Position numbers and translations under genes: made by a program | DNA from: UBA2357 sp041916775 | Lineage (GTDB): Bacteria > Pseudomonadota > Gammaproteobacteria > Burkholderiales > Rhodocyclaceae | Length of the DNA stretch: 64,000 nt | Assembly: GCA_041916775.1 (NCBI GenBank) | Contig: JAYRYZ010000002.1 | Span: forward strand, 124,001 to 188,000 | Reading direction: 5' to 3' | In this document: in pieces, positions 8,279-18,312 of the stretch | Layout of the letters: each line of letters begins with the position of its first letter | Position numbering within the stretch: the first letter of the stretch is position 1 | Notes under the pieces: model-generated | The model's database searches: none | What the model saw: only the letters and a program-made list of their open reading frames with translations | What the model was told of the DNA's origin: nothing

Positions 8279-10608
8279 AAATCGAAATCGACGGCAAGTC
8301 GCTGTCCGTCGACGACGGCAGCACGATCATGGACGCGGCCGCGAAGGCCGGCGCCTACATCCCGCACTTCTGCTATCACAAGAAGCTGTCGATCGCGGCC
8401 AACTGCCGCATGTGCCTCGTTCAGGTCGAGAAGGCGCCCAAGCCGCTGCCCGCCTGTGCGACGCCGGTCACCAACGGCATGAAGGTGTGGACCCACTCCG
8501 AAGCCGCCGTGAAGGCCCAGAAGGGCGTCATGGAGTTCCTGCTGATCAACCACCCCCTCGATTGCCCGATCTGCGATCAGGGCGGCGAGTGCCAATTGCA
8601 GGATCTGGCGGTCGGTTATGGCAGCAGCCAGTCGCGCTACCAGGAAGAGAAGCGCGTGGTGCTGAACAAGAACCTCGGCCCGCTGGTGTCCACCGACATG
8701 ACGCGGTGCATCAACTGCACCCGCTGCGTGCGCTTCACCGCCGAGATCGCCGGCGAGATGGAACTTGGCCAGGCCTTCCGCGGCGAACATGCGGAGATCA
8801 TGCCCTTCATCGAGAAGACGGTCGATTCCGAGCTCTCCGGCAACATCATCGACCTCTGCCCGGTTGGCGCGCTGACCTCCAAGCCCTTCCGCTTCTCCGC
8901 CCGCACCTGGGAACTCGCCCGCCGCAAGTCGGTGAGCCCGCACGATTCGCTGGGCGCGAACCTGATCGTTCAGGTCAAGCACGACATCGTGAAGCGCGTG
9001 CTGCCGCTCGAGAACGAGGAGGTCAATGAATGCTGGCTGACCGACAAGGACCGCTTCTCGTATGAAGCGTTGAACGGCGAGGATCGTCTCACCGCGCCGA
9101 TGATCCGCAAGGGCGAGAAGTGGCAGACGGTGGATTGGCAGGAGGCGCTCGAGTTCGCCGCAAACGGCCTGAAGGCCGTGGTCGCCGAACATGGCGCGGC
9201 CCAGGTGGGTGCGCTCGGATCGCCTCACTCGACGGTTGAAGAGCTCTACCTGCTGCAGAAGTTGGCTCGCGCGCTCGGTTCGGAGAATGTGGATTTCCGC
9301 CTGCGTCAGTCCGACTTCCGCGCCGACGGCCACCGTGCCGGTGCGCCCTGGCTGGGCATGCCGCTGAGCGGCGTCGCCAAGCTCGACCGCCTGCTGGTGA
9401 TCGGCAGCTTCCTGCGCAAGGACACGCCGCTTCTCGCGCAACGCGTGCGCCAGGCTGCCAAGCGCGGTCTGCAGGTTTCGGTGGTTCATCCCACTGCCGA
9501 CAACTGGCTGCTGCCGGTGCGCAATCGCGCGCTGGTCGCGCCCTCGCAGATGCCTGCCGTGTTGCTGCAGGTGGTCTTCGCGCTTGCCGACGCACTCGAA
9601 GTGCCGGTGGCGGAGGCCTTTGCCGCCAGCCGTCCGGACGTGATCTCGGAAGCGGCGCGTGCAATCGCGCAGAGCCTCGCGAGCGGTCGCAAGACCGCGG
9701 TGTGGCTGGGCAATCTCGCCCAGCAGTCGCAGCACGCGACCGAACTCAGCCTGCTCGCGGCCGAGATCGCGCGCCTCAGCGGCGGCAGCTTCGGCGTCAT
9801 CGGGGAAGCCGCCAACAGCGTGGGCGGTTATCTTGCCAACGCCCTGCCGGGCAAGGATGGCCTGAACGCGCGCAGCATGCTCGAGACGCCGCTCAAGGCT
9901 TACATCGTCCTCAACGCCGAGCCGGGGCTGGACTTCGCCGACGCCGTGGCGAGCCAGCGTGCGCTGACGGCGGCGCGGCTCGTGGTGGGGCTCAGCAGCT
10001 TCCGTTCCGAGGCGCTGATGGAATGTGCGGATGTGCTCTTGCCCGTCTCGCCCTTCACCGAGACGTCCGGCAACTTCGTGAATACCGAGGGGCGCGTGCA
10101 GGCGTTCACCGCGGTTGCCAAGCCGCGTGGCGATACCCGTCCGGCCTGGAAGGTGCTGCGTGTGCTGGGCAACGTGCTCGGTCTTGCAGGCTTCGAGCAG
10201 AACGACTCGGAAGCCGTGGCGCGCGAAGCGCTTGCGGGTGATGTGTCGGCGCGGCTCGACAACGCGCTTGCGCACGCCTTCGACGGCGTCGCACCGGCCA
10301 CATCGGGCCTCGAGCGCGTCGCCGATGTGCCCATCCACTTCGCCGATCCGATCGCACGGCGCGCGCCGGCGCTGATCAAGACGCGCGACGCCGCCGCACC
10401 CACGGCGCGTGCCTGTGCCGAGACCCTGGCAGCCGCCGGATTGCAGGCTGGTGACAAGGTCAGGGTGCGTCAGGGTGAGGCCGTGGTCGAACTGGTCGCG
10501 GCAGAGGATGCCGCGGTGGCGCCGCGTTGCGTGCGTGTCGCCGCCGGTCATGCAAGCACGGCGAATCTCGGTGCCATGGCTGGCGCAATCACTCTGGAGC
10601 GCGTGTGA
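8272..10608 (+). CDS. nuoG: NADH-quinone oxidoreductase subunit G
   Basis: 75 kDa Fe-S subunit of the NADH module; 778 residues. The N-terminal ferredoxin-like domain has CYHKKLSIAANCRMC and a later cysteine ([2Fe-2S] N1b), then the His/Cys cluster region CPICDQGGECQLQD (N5) and DMTRCINCTRCVRF with a later CPVGAL (N4). The rest is the molybdopterin-oxidoreductase-like domain without catalytic role. It overlaps nuoF by 7 bases and nuoH by one. Confidence 0.96.
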   Translation: MLEIEIDGKSLSVDDGSTIMDAAAKAGAYIPHFCYHKKLSIAANCRMCLVQVEKAPKPLPACATPVTNGMKVWTHSEAAVKAQKGVMEFLLINHPLDCPICDQGGECQLQDLAVGYGSSQSRYQEEKRVVLNKNLGPLVSTDMTRCINCTRCVRFTAEIAGEMELGQAFRGEHAEIMPFIEKTVDSELSGNIIDLCPVGALTSKPFRFSARTWELARRKSVSPHDSLGANLIVQVKHDIVKRVLPLENEEVNECWLTDKDRFSYEALNGEDRLTAPMIRKGEKWQTVDWQEALEFAANGLKAVVAEHGAAQVGALGSPHSTVEELYLLQKLARALGSENVDFRLRQSDFRADGHRAGAPWLGMPLSGVAKLDRLLVIGSFLRKDTPLLAQRVRQAAKRGLQVSVVHPTADNWLLPVRNRALVAPSQMPAVLLQVVFALADALEVPVAEAFAASRPDVISEAARAIAQSLASGRKTAVWLGNLAQQSQHATELSLLAAEIARLSGGSFGVIGEAANSVGGYLANALPGKDGLNARSMLETPLKAYIVLNAEPGLDFADAVASQRALTAARLVVGLSSFRSEALMECADVLLPVSPFTETSGNFVNTEGRVQAFTAVAKPRGDTRPAWKVLRVLGNVLGLAGFEQNDSEAVAREALAGDVSARLDNALAHAFDGVAPATSGLERVADVPIHFADPIARRAPALIKTRDAAAPTARACAETLAAAGLQAGDKVRVRQGEAVVELVAAEDAAVAPRCVRVAAGHASTANLGAMAGAITLERV

Positions 10609-11657
10609 TGGATGGAATGTTGCAACCGGTCGCCGACTTCTTCGGGCCCACCTGGCCGTTGGTGTGGACGCTCGTGAAGCTTGCGGTGATCATCGGCCCG
10701 CTGCTGGGCTGTGTCGCCTATCTCACCCTCGCCGAGCGCAAGGTGATCGGCTACATGCAGGTCCGTATCGGCCCCAACCGGGTCGGTCCGGCCGGCCTGC
10801 TGCAGCCGGTGGCGGATGGTCTCAAGTTGCTGTTCAAGGAGATCATCGTCCCCTCGGGCGCGAACAAGGGCCTCTTCATTCTCGGGCCGGTGTTCGCTCT
10901 GGCGCCGGCGCTGATCGCGTGGGTGGTGATTCCCTTCGACGAAGGTCTGGTCGTCGCCAACATCAACGCCGGCCTGCTGTTCCTGCTCGCCGTCACCTCC
11001 ATCGAGGTGTATGGCGTGATCATCGCTGGCTGGGCATCGAACTCCAAGTATCCCTTCCTCGGCGCGATGCGTGCCGCGGCGCAGATGGTGTCGTACGAAG
11101 TGGCGATGGGCTTCGCCTTGATCTGCGTGCTGCTGATCTCGGCCAGTCTCAACCTCACCGACATCGTCATGGGGCAGGACAAGGGTCGCTTCGCCGACAT
11201 GGGGCTGGGCTTCCTGTCGTGGAACTGGTTGCCGCTGTTCCCGATGTTCGTGGTGTTCGTGATCTCCGGCATCGCCGAGACCAACCGCGCACCCTTCGAC
11301 GTGGTCGAGGGCGAGGCCGAGGTGGTCGCGGGTCACATGGTCGAGTATTCGGGCATGTCGTTCGCGCTGTTCTTCCTCGGCGAGTACGCGAACATGATCC
11401 TGGTGTCGGTGATGACCTCGGTGCTGTTCCTCGGCGGCTGGCTGTCGCCGGTGGGTTTCCTGCCCGACGGTTTCCACTGGCTGGCGCTGAAGACCGCCTT
11501 CATCCTGTTCCTGTTCCTGTGGGCGCGTGCGACCTTCCCGCGCTTCCGCTACGACCACATCATGCGGCTGGGCTGGAAGGTGTTCATCCCGATCACGCTG
11601 GTGTGGGTCATTGTTGTCGCGGTGTGGATGATGACGCCGCTGTCTATCTGGAATTGA
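10608..11657 (+). CDS. nuoH: NADH-quinone oxidoreductase subunit H
   Basis: Membrane subunit ND1 homologue at the junction of the two complex I arms, lining the quinone tunnel; 349 residues with about eight transmembrane helices. LAERKVIGYMQVRIGPNRVG and SGIAETNRAPFDVVEGEAE are the conserved cytoplasmic loops. The ATG shares its A with the nuoG stop (TGATG), a coupled junction; an ATG three codons later is possible. Confidence 0.97.
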   Translation: MDGMLQPVADFFGPTWPLVWTLVKLAVIIGPLLGCVAYLTLAERKVIGYMQVRIGPNRVGPAGLLQPVADGLKLLFKEIIVPSGANKGLFILGPVFALAPALIAWVVIPFDEGLVVANINAGLLFLLAVTSIEVYGVIIAGWASNSKYPFLGAMRAAAQMVSYEVAMGFALICVLLISASLNLTDIVMGQDKGRFADMGLGFLSWNWLPLFPMFVVFVISGIAETNRAPFDVVEGEAEVVAGHMVEYSGMSFALFFLGEYANMILVSVMTSVLFLGGWLSPVGFLPDGFHWLALKTAFILFLFLWARATFPRFRYDHIMRLGWKVFIPITLVWVIVVAVWMMTPLSIWN

Positions 11658-11664
11658 GAGGCGG

Positions 11665-12153
11665 ATGATGGGAGCCAAGGATTACATCGGCAGCCTGTTC
11701 CTGAAGGAACTGGTCAAGGGCATGGCGCTCACCGGGCGGCATCTGTTCGCCCGCAAGATCACCGTGCAGTTTCCGGAAGAGAAGACACCGCAGAGCCACC
11801 GTTTCCGCGGCCTGCACGCGCTGCGCCGCTATCCGAACGGCGAGGAGCGCTGCATTGCGTGCAAGCTGTGCGAGGCGGTGTGTCCGGCGATGGCGATCAC
11901 GATCGAGTCCGACCAGCGCGACGATGGTTCGCGCCGCACGACGCGCTACGACATCGACCTCACCAAGTGCATCTTCTGCGGTTTTTGCGAGGAGGCCTGT
12001 CCGGTGGATGCGATTGTTGAAACGCGGGTGCTGGAGTATCACGGCGAGAAGCGTGGGGACCTCTACTACACCAAGCAGATGCTGCTCGCGGTGGGTGACA
12101 AGTACGAAGCGCAGATCGCGGCAGACCGCGAGGCCGACGCCAAGTTTCGCTGA
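11665..12153 (+). CDS. nuoI: NADH-quinone oxidoreductase subunit I
   Basis: Ferredoxin-like peripheral subunit carrying clusters N6a and N6b; 162 residues. Two [4Fe-4S] motifs, CIACKLCEAVCP and CIFCGFCEEACP, are complete. Two ATG codons in a row open the gene; either could be used. The gap to nuoJ is 58 bases and shows no other feature. Confidence 0.97.
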   Translation: MMGAKDYIGSLFLKELVKGMALTGRHLFARKITVQFPEEKTPQSHRFRGLHALRRYPNGEERCIACKLCEAVCPAMAITIESDQRDDGSRRTTRYDIDLTKCIFCGFCEEACPVDAIVETRVLEYHGEKRGDLYYTKQMLLAVGDKYEAQIAADREADAKFR

Positions 12154-12211
12154 CAACCGGAAGTCGTACCGATAGGGGAGGGGGCCGCAGCGCGGCACCT
12201 ACTGGAAAAGA

Positions 12212-12814
12212 ATGGAATTCAAGACCTTCGTCTTTTACGTGCTGGCGTCGATCCTCGTGCTCGCCGCGCTGCGCGTCATCACCGCCCGCAACCCGGTGCA
12301 TGCGGCGCTGTTCCTCGTGCTGTCCTTCGTCAGCGCCAGTGGCATCTGGATGCTGCTGCAGGCCGAGTTTCTTGCGATCACGCTGGTGCTCGTGTATGTG
12401 GGTGCGGTGATGGTGCTGTTCCTGTTCGTGGTGATGATGCTCGACATCAACCTCGACCGTCTGCGCCAGGGCTTCTGGAGCTACCTGCCGGTGGGGGCGC
12501 TGGTCGGCATCCTGCTTGCGGTCGAGATGGCGCTGGTGCTCGGGGGCAGCTACTTCAGCAGTGACGCCATGCCAGGCCCGCCGGGGGCGCCAGCTGATTA
12601 CAGCAACACGCGCGAGATCGGCAAGCTACTGTATACCGACTATGTGTATGCGTTCGAACTTGCCTCGCTGGTGCTGCTGATCGCGATGGTGGCCGCGGTG
12701 ACGCTGACCTTGAGAAAGCGCAAGGGTGTGAAGTCCATCGATCCGGAGCTGCAGGTGCATGTCAAGCGCGAAGACCGGGTCCGGCTGGTGTCCATGCCGG
12801 CCGAGAAAGAATAA
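12212..12814 (+). CDS. nuoJ: NADH-quinone oxidoreductase subunit J
   Basis: Membrane subunit ND6 homologue, 200 residues, with five hydrophobic helices; the conserved third helix with the pi-bulge region TLVLVYVGAVMVLFLFVVMM is present. The C-terminal tail is charged and cytoplasmic. It lies between nuoI and nuoK in the standard order. Confidence 0.95.
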   Translation: MEFKTFVFYVLASILVLAALRVITARNPVHAALFLVLSFVSASGIWMLLQAEFLAITLVLVYVGAVMVLFLFVVMMLDINLDRLRQGFWSYLPVGALVGILLAVEMALVLGGSYFSSDAMPGPPGAPADYSNTREIGKLLYTDYVYAFELASLVLLIAMVAAVTLTLRKRKGVKSIDPELQVHVKREDRVRLVSMPAEKE

Positions 12815-12859
12815 GAACCGCGCTGACCGAGACGTCAGGGCAATCAGGGGGTTTTGTTG

Positions 12860-13165
12860 ATGCTTTCGCTTTCCCACTTTCTCATCCTGGGCGCGATCCT
12901 GTTCGCGATCAGCGTGGTCGGGATCTTCCTCAACCGGAAGAACCTCATCGTGCTGCTGATGGCCATCGAGTTGATGCTGCTCGCGGTGAACCTCAACTTC
13001 ATTGCGTTCTCGCACTACCTCAACGATCTGGCCGGTCAGATCTTTGTTTTCTTCATCCTCACCGTCGCAGCGGCCGAAGCAGCCATCGGTCTCGCGATCC
13101 TGGTGGTGTTGTTCCGCAACCTGCGGACCATCCATGTGGATGACCTGGACAGCCTCAAGGGTTAA
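12860..13165 (+). CDS. nuoK: NADH-quinone oxidoreductase subunit K
   Basis: Membrane subunit ND4L homologue involved in proton translocation, 101 residues with three helices. The two buried glutamates of the family lie in LLMAIELMLLAVN and TVAAAEAAIGLA. Two TTG codons just upstream are in frame, but the ATG at 12860 has CAGGGGG at proper distance and gives the usual family length. Confidence 0.95.
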   Translation: MLSLSHFLILGAILFAISVVGIFLNRKNLIVLLMAIELMLLAVNLNFIAFSHYLNDLAGQIFVFFILTVAAAEAAIGLAILVVLFRNLRTIHVDDLDSLKG

Positions 13166-13177
13166 GGAAGCGTCTCG

Positions 13178-15232
13178 ATGACGGACATGCAAAAGCTCTA
13201 TCTCGTGGTCCCGCTCGCTCCGCTTGCGGGGGCCATCCTGGCCGGACTGTTCGGCAAGGCCATCGGGCGCGTCGGCGCGCACGTCGTGACCATTCTCGGC
13301 GTGCTGGTGGCATTCATCGCCTCGGTGGTGATCTATCAGGACGTGGCGGCCGGCAACACCTTCAACGGCACGGTCTACACCTGGATGACCAGCGGCCGCC
13401 TCACCTTCGAGGTCGGCTTCCTGATCGATTCGCTGACGGTGATGATGATGCTCGTCGTCACCTTCGTGTCGCTGATGGTGCACCTCTACACCATCGGCTA
13501 CATGCAGGACGATCCGGGCTACCAGCGCTTCTTCAGCTACATCTCGCTGTTCACCTTCTCGATGCTGATGCTGGTGATGTCGAACAACTTCCTCCAGCTC
13601 TTCTTCGGCTGGGAGGCGGTGGGTCTGGTGTCTTACCTGCTGATCGGCTTCTGGTACGAGCGCCCGACGGCGATCTACGCCAACCTCAAGGCCTTCCTGG
13701 TGAACCGCGTGGGTGACTTCGGTTTCCTGCTCGGGATCGGCCTCATCGCGGCCTATACCGGATCGCTGAACTACGCTGAAGTCTTCGCCCAGGCCGAGTC
13801 GCTCGCCGGCCAGGAGATGGCCGTTACCGGCTGGTCGCTTATCACCGCGATCTGCATCTGCCTCTTCATCGGTGCAATGGGCAAGTCGGCGCAGGTGCCA
13901 CTCCACGTCTGGCTGCCGGACTCGATGGAAGGCCCGACGCCGATCTCCGCGCTGATCCACGCCGCGACGATGGTGACCGCCGGCATCTTCATGGTGGCGC
14001 GCATGTCGCCGCTGTTCGAGCTCTCCGAGACCGCGCTCTCCTTCGTGCTGGTGATCGGTGCGACCACGGCGCTCTTCATGGGCTTCCTCGGCATCGTGCA
14101 GAACGACATCAAGCGCGTCGTCGCCTACTCGACCCTGTCGCAGCTCGGCTACATGACCGTTGCGCTCGGCGTGTCGGCCTACTCCGCGGCGGTGTTCCAC
14201 CTGATGACGCACGCCTTCTTCAAGGCGCTGCTGTTCCTGGGTGCCGGCTCGGTGATCATGGGCATGCACCACGACCAGGACATGCGCAACATGGGCGGCC
14301 TGTGGAAGTACATGCCGATCACCTGGTTCACCTCGCTCCTCGGCTCGCTGGCGCTGATCGGCTTCCCGTTCTTCTCCGGCTTCTATTCCAAGGATTCGAT
14401 CATCGAGGCGGTGCACGCGGCGACCATCCCGGGTGCGGGTTACGCGATGTTCTGCGTGCTCGCCGGCGTGTTCGTCACCGCGTTCTACTCCTTCCGCATG
14501 TACTTCCTCGTCTTCCATGGCAAGGAGCGCTTCGGTCAGGCGCATGCGCATGATGCCCATCACGACGCGCATGGTCATGACGACGCACATGCGGATGCGC
14601 ACGGCAGTCATGATGACGACCACGACGCGCACCACCACGGACTCGCGCCCGGGCAGAAGCCGCACGAGTCGCCGTGGGTGGTGACCGTTCCGCTGGTCCT
14701 GCTCGCGATCCCGTCGGTGTTGATCGGCTTCTTCACCATCGAACCGATGCTGTTCGGCCAATGGTTCGACAAGGTCATCCATGTCGGCAGCAATCACGTC
14801 GGCCTGGCCGAGCTGAAGGCGGCCTTCCACGGTCCGGTGGCGATGGCGCTGCACGGCGTGCAGACGGCACCGTTCTGGCTGGCGATGGCAGGCGTCGCGG
14901 TGGCGTGGTTCTTCTACATGGTGCGCCCCGACATCCCGGCTGCGATCCAGCGCACCTTCAAGCCGCTTTACGTGCTGCTCGACAACAAGTACTACTTCGA
15001 CCGCTTCAACGAGATCGTCTTCGCAGGTGGTTCGCGCCTCCTCGGTGGCGGCCTGTGGCGTGTCGGTGATCGCGGCCTGATCGACGGCCTGATCGTCAAC
15101 GGGTCGGCAAGGACGGTGGGTCTGATCGCGCAGATGAGCCGGCTCTTCCAGACCGGGCATTTGTATCAGTACGCGTTCGCGATGATCATCGGCGTGTTCG
15201 TGCTGCTCACCTTCTGGTTCAACGTGAAGTGA
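13178..15232 (+). CDS. nuoL: NADH-quinone oxidoreductase subunit L
   Basis: Antiporter-like proton-pumping subunit ND5 homologue with a long C-terminal lateral helix; 684 residues. The core signature around HVWLPDSMEGPTPISALIHA and the helix-breaking lysine region are intact. Residues about 455-487 form an aspartate- and histidine-rich loop with roughly 13 histidines in 33 residues, between transmembrane segments. Such loops occur in some proteobacterial NuoL proteins but are absent from the E. coli protein; the function is unclear. Confidence 0.96.
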   Translation: MTDMQKLYLVVPLAPLAGAILAGLFGKAIGRVGAHVVTILGVLVAFIASVVIYQDVAAGNTFNGTVYTWMTSGRLTFEVGFLIDSLTVMMMLVVTFVSLMVHLYTIGYMQDDPGYQRFFSYISLFTFSMLMLVMSNNFLQLFFGWEAVGLVSYLLIGFWYERPTAIYANLKAFLVNRVGDFGFLLGIGLIAAYTGSLNYAEVFAQAESLAGQEMAVTGWSLITAICICLFIGAMGKSAQVPLHVWLPDSMEGPTPISALIHAATMVTAGIFMVARMSPLFELSETALSFVLVIGATTALFMGFLGIVQNDIKRVVAYSTLSQLGYMTVALGVSAYSAAVFHLMTHAFFKALLFLGAGSVIMGMHHDQDMRNMGGLWKYMPITWFTSLLGSLALIGFPFFSGFYSKDSIIEAVHAATIPGAGYAMFCVLAGVFVTAFYSFRMYFLVFHGKERFGQAHAHDAHHDAHGHDDAHADAHGSHDDDHDAHHHGLAPGQKPHESPWVVTVPLVLLAIPSVLIGFFTIEPMLFGQWFDKVIHVGSNHVGLAELKAAFHGPVAMALHGVQTAPFWLAMAGVAVAWFFYMVRPDIPAAIQRTFKPLYVLLDNKYYFDRFNEIVFAGGSRLLGGGLWRVGDRGLIDGLIVNGSARTVGLIAQMSRLFQTGHLYQYAFAMIIGVFVLLTFWFNVK

Positions 15233-15277
15233 TCGCCCCGGCGGACGTTTTCTTGACAACGCAAGCTAAAGACAAAC

Positions 15278-15293
15278 GCGCCCTCGCGGGCGC
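15278..15293 (+). other. Small hairpin in nuoL-nuoM gap
   Basis: A perfect 6-bp stem GCGCCC/GGGCGC with a TCGC loop lies in the 79-base gap between nuoL and nuoM. It has no T-run, so it is more likely an mRNA processing or stability element than a terminator, if it has any role. Confidence 0.35.
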
Positions 15294-15311
15294 AATCAAC
15301 GGAAAGCAACA

Positions 15312-16793
15312 ATGACGGGTATGCCATTCCTCAGCCTGGCGATCTGGATTCCGATCGTGGGCGGATTGCTTGTGCTGGCCACGGGGTCCGACCGCAACGC
15401 GGGTCTTGCGCGAGCCCTCTCCATCGCCATCGCCATCGCCGGCTTTGCCGTGTCGGTGCCCTTGTTCACGCTTTTCGACACGACGAGCAGCGCGATGCAG
15501 TTCCAGGAGTTCGCTGCCTGGATTCCGCGTTTCAACATCAATTACCACCTCGGCGTCGATGGCATCTCGATGCTCTTCGTGGTGCTCAACGCCTTCATCA
15601 CCATCATGGTGGTGATGGCGGGCTGGCAGGTCATCCAGCAGAAGGTCGCGCAGTACATGGCCTGCTTCCTGATCATGTCCGGGCTCATGAACGGTATTTT
15701 CTCGGCCCTCGACGGCATCCTCTTCTACGTGTTCTTCGAGGCCTCGCTGATCCCGCTGTACCTCGTCATCGGCATCTGGGGCGGGGCGAACCGGGTGTAT
15801 GCGGCGATCAAGTTCTTCCTCTATACGCTCGCGGGCTCGCTGCTGATGCTGGTCGCGCTGCTCTACCTGTTCGTGGAGTCGGGCGGCAGCTTCAGCATCC
15901 TCGACTGGCACAAGCTGCCGCTCGCGATGAACGCGCAGACGCTGCTGTTCTGGGCTTTCCTCGCGGCTTTCGCAGTGAAGGTGCCGATGTGGCCGGTGCA
16001 CACCTGGCTGCCCGACGCTCACGTCGAGGCGCCGACCGGCGGCTCGGTGGTGCTGGCCGCGATTGCACTGAAGCTCGGGGCATACGGTTTCCTGCGCTTC
16101 TCGCTACCGATCGTGCCGGATGCTTCCGCTGCAATGGCGCCGATCGTCATCGGCCTGTCCTTGATCGCAGTCGTCTATATCGGCTTCGTCGCGCTGGTGC
16201 AGACCGACATGAAGAAGCTGGTGGCGTATTCCTCGATCTCGCACATGGGCTTCGTCACGCTCGGCTTCTTCATGTTCAACCCGCTCGGTATCGAAGGCGC
16301 ACTCGTGCAGATGATCTCGCACGGCTTTGTCTCGGGCGCGATGTTCCTCTGTATCGGTGTGCTCTATGACCGCGTGCATTCGCGCAACATCGCCGACTAC
16401 GGCGGCGTGGTGAAGACCATGCCGAAGTTCGCGGCCTTCTTCATGCTGTTTGCGATGGCCAACGCCGGCCTGCCGGGTACGAGCGGTTTCGTCGGCGAGT
16501 TCATGGTGGTGCTGGGTGCGGTGGAGTTCAACTTCTGGGTGGCTTTCGTCGCCGCAACCACGCTGATCCTCGGCGCCGCTTATACCCTGTGGATGTACAA
16601 GCGGGTCGTTTTCGGCAAGGTGGGGAACCATCATGTGGCCGAGTTGCAGGATCTCAATGGACGTGAGTTTGCGTTCCTGGCCATCCTTGCAGCCTGCGTG
16701 CTGGCCATGGGCCTGTACCCCTATCCGTTCACCGAGGTGATGCACGCATCGGTCGGTGAGCTTCTGCGGCATGTCGCCGCCGGCAAGCTCTGA
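15312..16793 (+). CDS. nuoM: NADH-quinone oxidoreductase subunit M
   Basis: Antiporter-like proton-pumping subunit ND4 homologue; 493 residues with about 14 transmembrane helices. MWPVHTWLPDAHVEAPTGGSV is the ND4/Mrp signature, and the conserved glutamate of helix 5 in YVFFEASLIPLYL is present. It follows nuoL after 79 bases and precedes nuoN by 36. Confidence 0.96.
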   Translation: MTGMPFLSLAIWIPIVGGLLVLATGSDRNAGLARALSIAIAIAGFAVSVPLFTLFDTTSSAMQFQEFAAWIPRFNINYHLGVDGISMLFVVLNAFITIMVVMAGWQVIQQKVAQYMACFLIMSGLMNGIFSALDGILFYVFFEASLIPLYLVIGIWGGANRVYAAIKFFLYTLAGSLLMLVALLYLFVESGGSFSILDWHKLPLAMNAQTLLFWAFLAAFAVKVPMWPVHTWLPDAHVEAPTGGSVVLAAIALKLGAYGFLRFSLPIVPDASAAMAPIVIGLSLIAVVYIGFVALVQTDMKKLVAYSSISHMGFVTLGFFMFNPLGIEGALVQMISHGFVSGAMFLCIGVLYDRVHSRNIADYGGVVKTMPKFAAFFMLFAMANAGLPGTSGFVGEFMVVLGAVEFNFWVAFVAATTLILGAAYTLWMYKRVVFGKVGNHHVAELQDLNGREFAFLAILAACVLAMGLYPYPFTEVMHASVGELLRHVAAGKL

Positions 16794-16829
16794 TCGTTCG
16801 CCGAGCCCTTTTTCCGGACTGGTAAGAAG

Positions 16830-18299
16830 ATGAATTTCGTCATTCCCGATTTTTACCCGGCCGCGGCGGAGATCTTCGTCGCGGTGATGGCCCTGGTGAG
16901 CATGCTGGCCTTCACCTTCTTTCGCAGCATTGCGAAGGGCTTGTCATATTTTCTGACCCAGGCGACTCTGATCGGTGCAGCCTTCGTCACCATCCTGACC
17001 ATGGATGGACAGGTCACGCTGACCTTCAGCAACATGTTCATCTCCGACCTGATGGGCGACCTGCTGAAGCTCCTGATCTACTTCTCGGTCGCGATCGCCT
17101 TACTCTACGGCCGTGGCTACCTTGCCGATCGCAACATGGACAGGCCGGAGTTCTTCCTGCTGTCTCTGTTGATGACGCTGGGCATGATGGTGATGGTGAC
17201 CGCGAATCACATGCTCGCGATGTACATCGGTCTCGAGATGATGTCGCTCTCGCTGTATGCGATGGTGGCCTTCGATCGCGATTCGGCACGTTCCACCGAG
17301 GCCGCGATGAAGTACTTCGTGCTGGGGGCGCTGGCGTCCGGCCTCCTGCTCTACGGCATGTCGATGATCTACGGTGCAACCGGCTCGATGGAGTTCTCGG
17401 CCATCGCACAGGCGGTGTACCACCAGGCCGACAACCGCACCGTGCTGCTCTTCGGTCTGGTGTTCCTGATGGCGGGCCTGGCGTTCAAGCTCGGCGTCGT
17501 GCCCTTCCACATGTGGGTGCCGGATGTGTATCAGGGCGCACCCACCGCGGTCACGCTGATGATCTCGACCGCGCCCAAGCTCGCCGCGTTTGCGATGGCG
17601 ATGCGTCTCCTGGTGTTCGGCCTCTTCGAAGTCGCGGAGCAGTGGCAGTCGATGCTGATGTTCCTCGCAGTGCTGTCCATCGTGCTCGGCAACATCGCGG
17701 CGATCGCGCAGACCAACATCAAGCGCATGCTGGCGTACTCGGGGATCTCGCACATGGGCTTCGTGCTGCTCGGCCTGCTCGCCGGCGTGGTGGACGGCGA
17801 TAAGCACTTCGCCCTCAACGCGTACAGCTCGGCGATGTTCTACGCGGTCTCCTACGTGATCATGAGCCTCGCTTCGTTCGGCATGGTGATCCTGCTGTCG
17901 CGCGCGGGCTTCGAGGCCGAGAACATCGACGACTTCAAGGGCCTCAACAAGCGTAGCCCCTGGTTTGCGGCGATGATGATGATCGTGATGTTCTCGATGG
18001 CGGGCATCCCCTTCTTCATCGGTTTCTTCGCCAAACTGTCGGTGCTGCAGGCGGTGGTGGCGGCCGGGTACGTGTGGCTGGCGATCGTGGCGGTGGTGAT
18101 GTCGTTGATCGGCGCCTTCTACTACCTGCGCGTGGTGAAGGTGATGTACTTCGAGGAGCCGGTCGACACCGCGCCGATCAGCGCGCCTTCCGATGTGCGG
18201 GTGATGTTGTCGGCGAACGGTGTGGCGATCGCGGTGCTCGGGCTGCTGCCGCAGGGCCTGATGTCCTTGTGCGCGTATGCGCTGATCGCGTCGCTCTGA
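16830..18299 (+). CDS. nuoN: NADH-quinone oxidoreductase subunit N
   Basis: Third antiporter-like membrane subunit (ND2 homologue), 489 residues. Signature elements GLEMMSLSLYAMVAF, the helix-7 lysine region VVPFHMWVPDVYQGAPT and LAYSGISHMGF are present. It closes the nuo operon; a GC-rich hairpin follows directly after the stop. Confidence 0.96.
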   Translation: MNFVIPDFYPAAAEIFVAVMALVSMLAFTFFRSIAKGLSYFLTQATLIGAAFVTILTMDGQVTLTFSNMFISDLMGDLLKLLIYFSVAIALLYGRGYLADRNMDRPEFFLLSLLMTLGMMVMVTANHMLAMYIGLEMMSLSLYAMVAFDRDSARSTEAAMKYFVLGALASGLLLYGMSMIYGATGSMEFSAIAQAVYHQADNRTVLLFGLVFLMAGLAFKLGVVPFHMWVPDVYQGAPTAVTLMISTAPKLAAFAMAMRLLVFGLFEVAEQWQSMLMFLAVLSIVLGNIAAIAQTNIKRMLAYSGISHMGFVLLGLLAGVVDGDKHFALNAYSSAMFYAVSYVIMSLASFGMVILLSRAGFEAENIDDFKGLNKRSPWFAAMMMIVMFSMAGIPFFIGFFAKLSVLQAVVAAGYVWLAIVAVVMSLIGAFYYLRVVKVMYFEEPVDTAPISAPSDVRVMLSANGVAIAVLGLLPQGLMSLCAYALIASL

Positions 18300-18312
18300 T
18301 CCTTGCGGTTTG

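Noticed and set aside
12626..15259. 877-residue minus-strand frame opposite nuoJ-nuoL
   Set aside because: His/Arg/Glu-rich composition and exact antisense phase to nuo genes mark it as a shadow of high-GC coding sequence. The same holds for 8275-10551 and 5142-6968.
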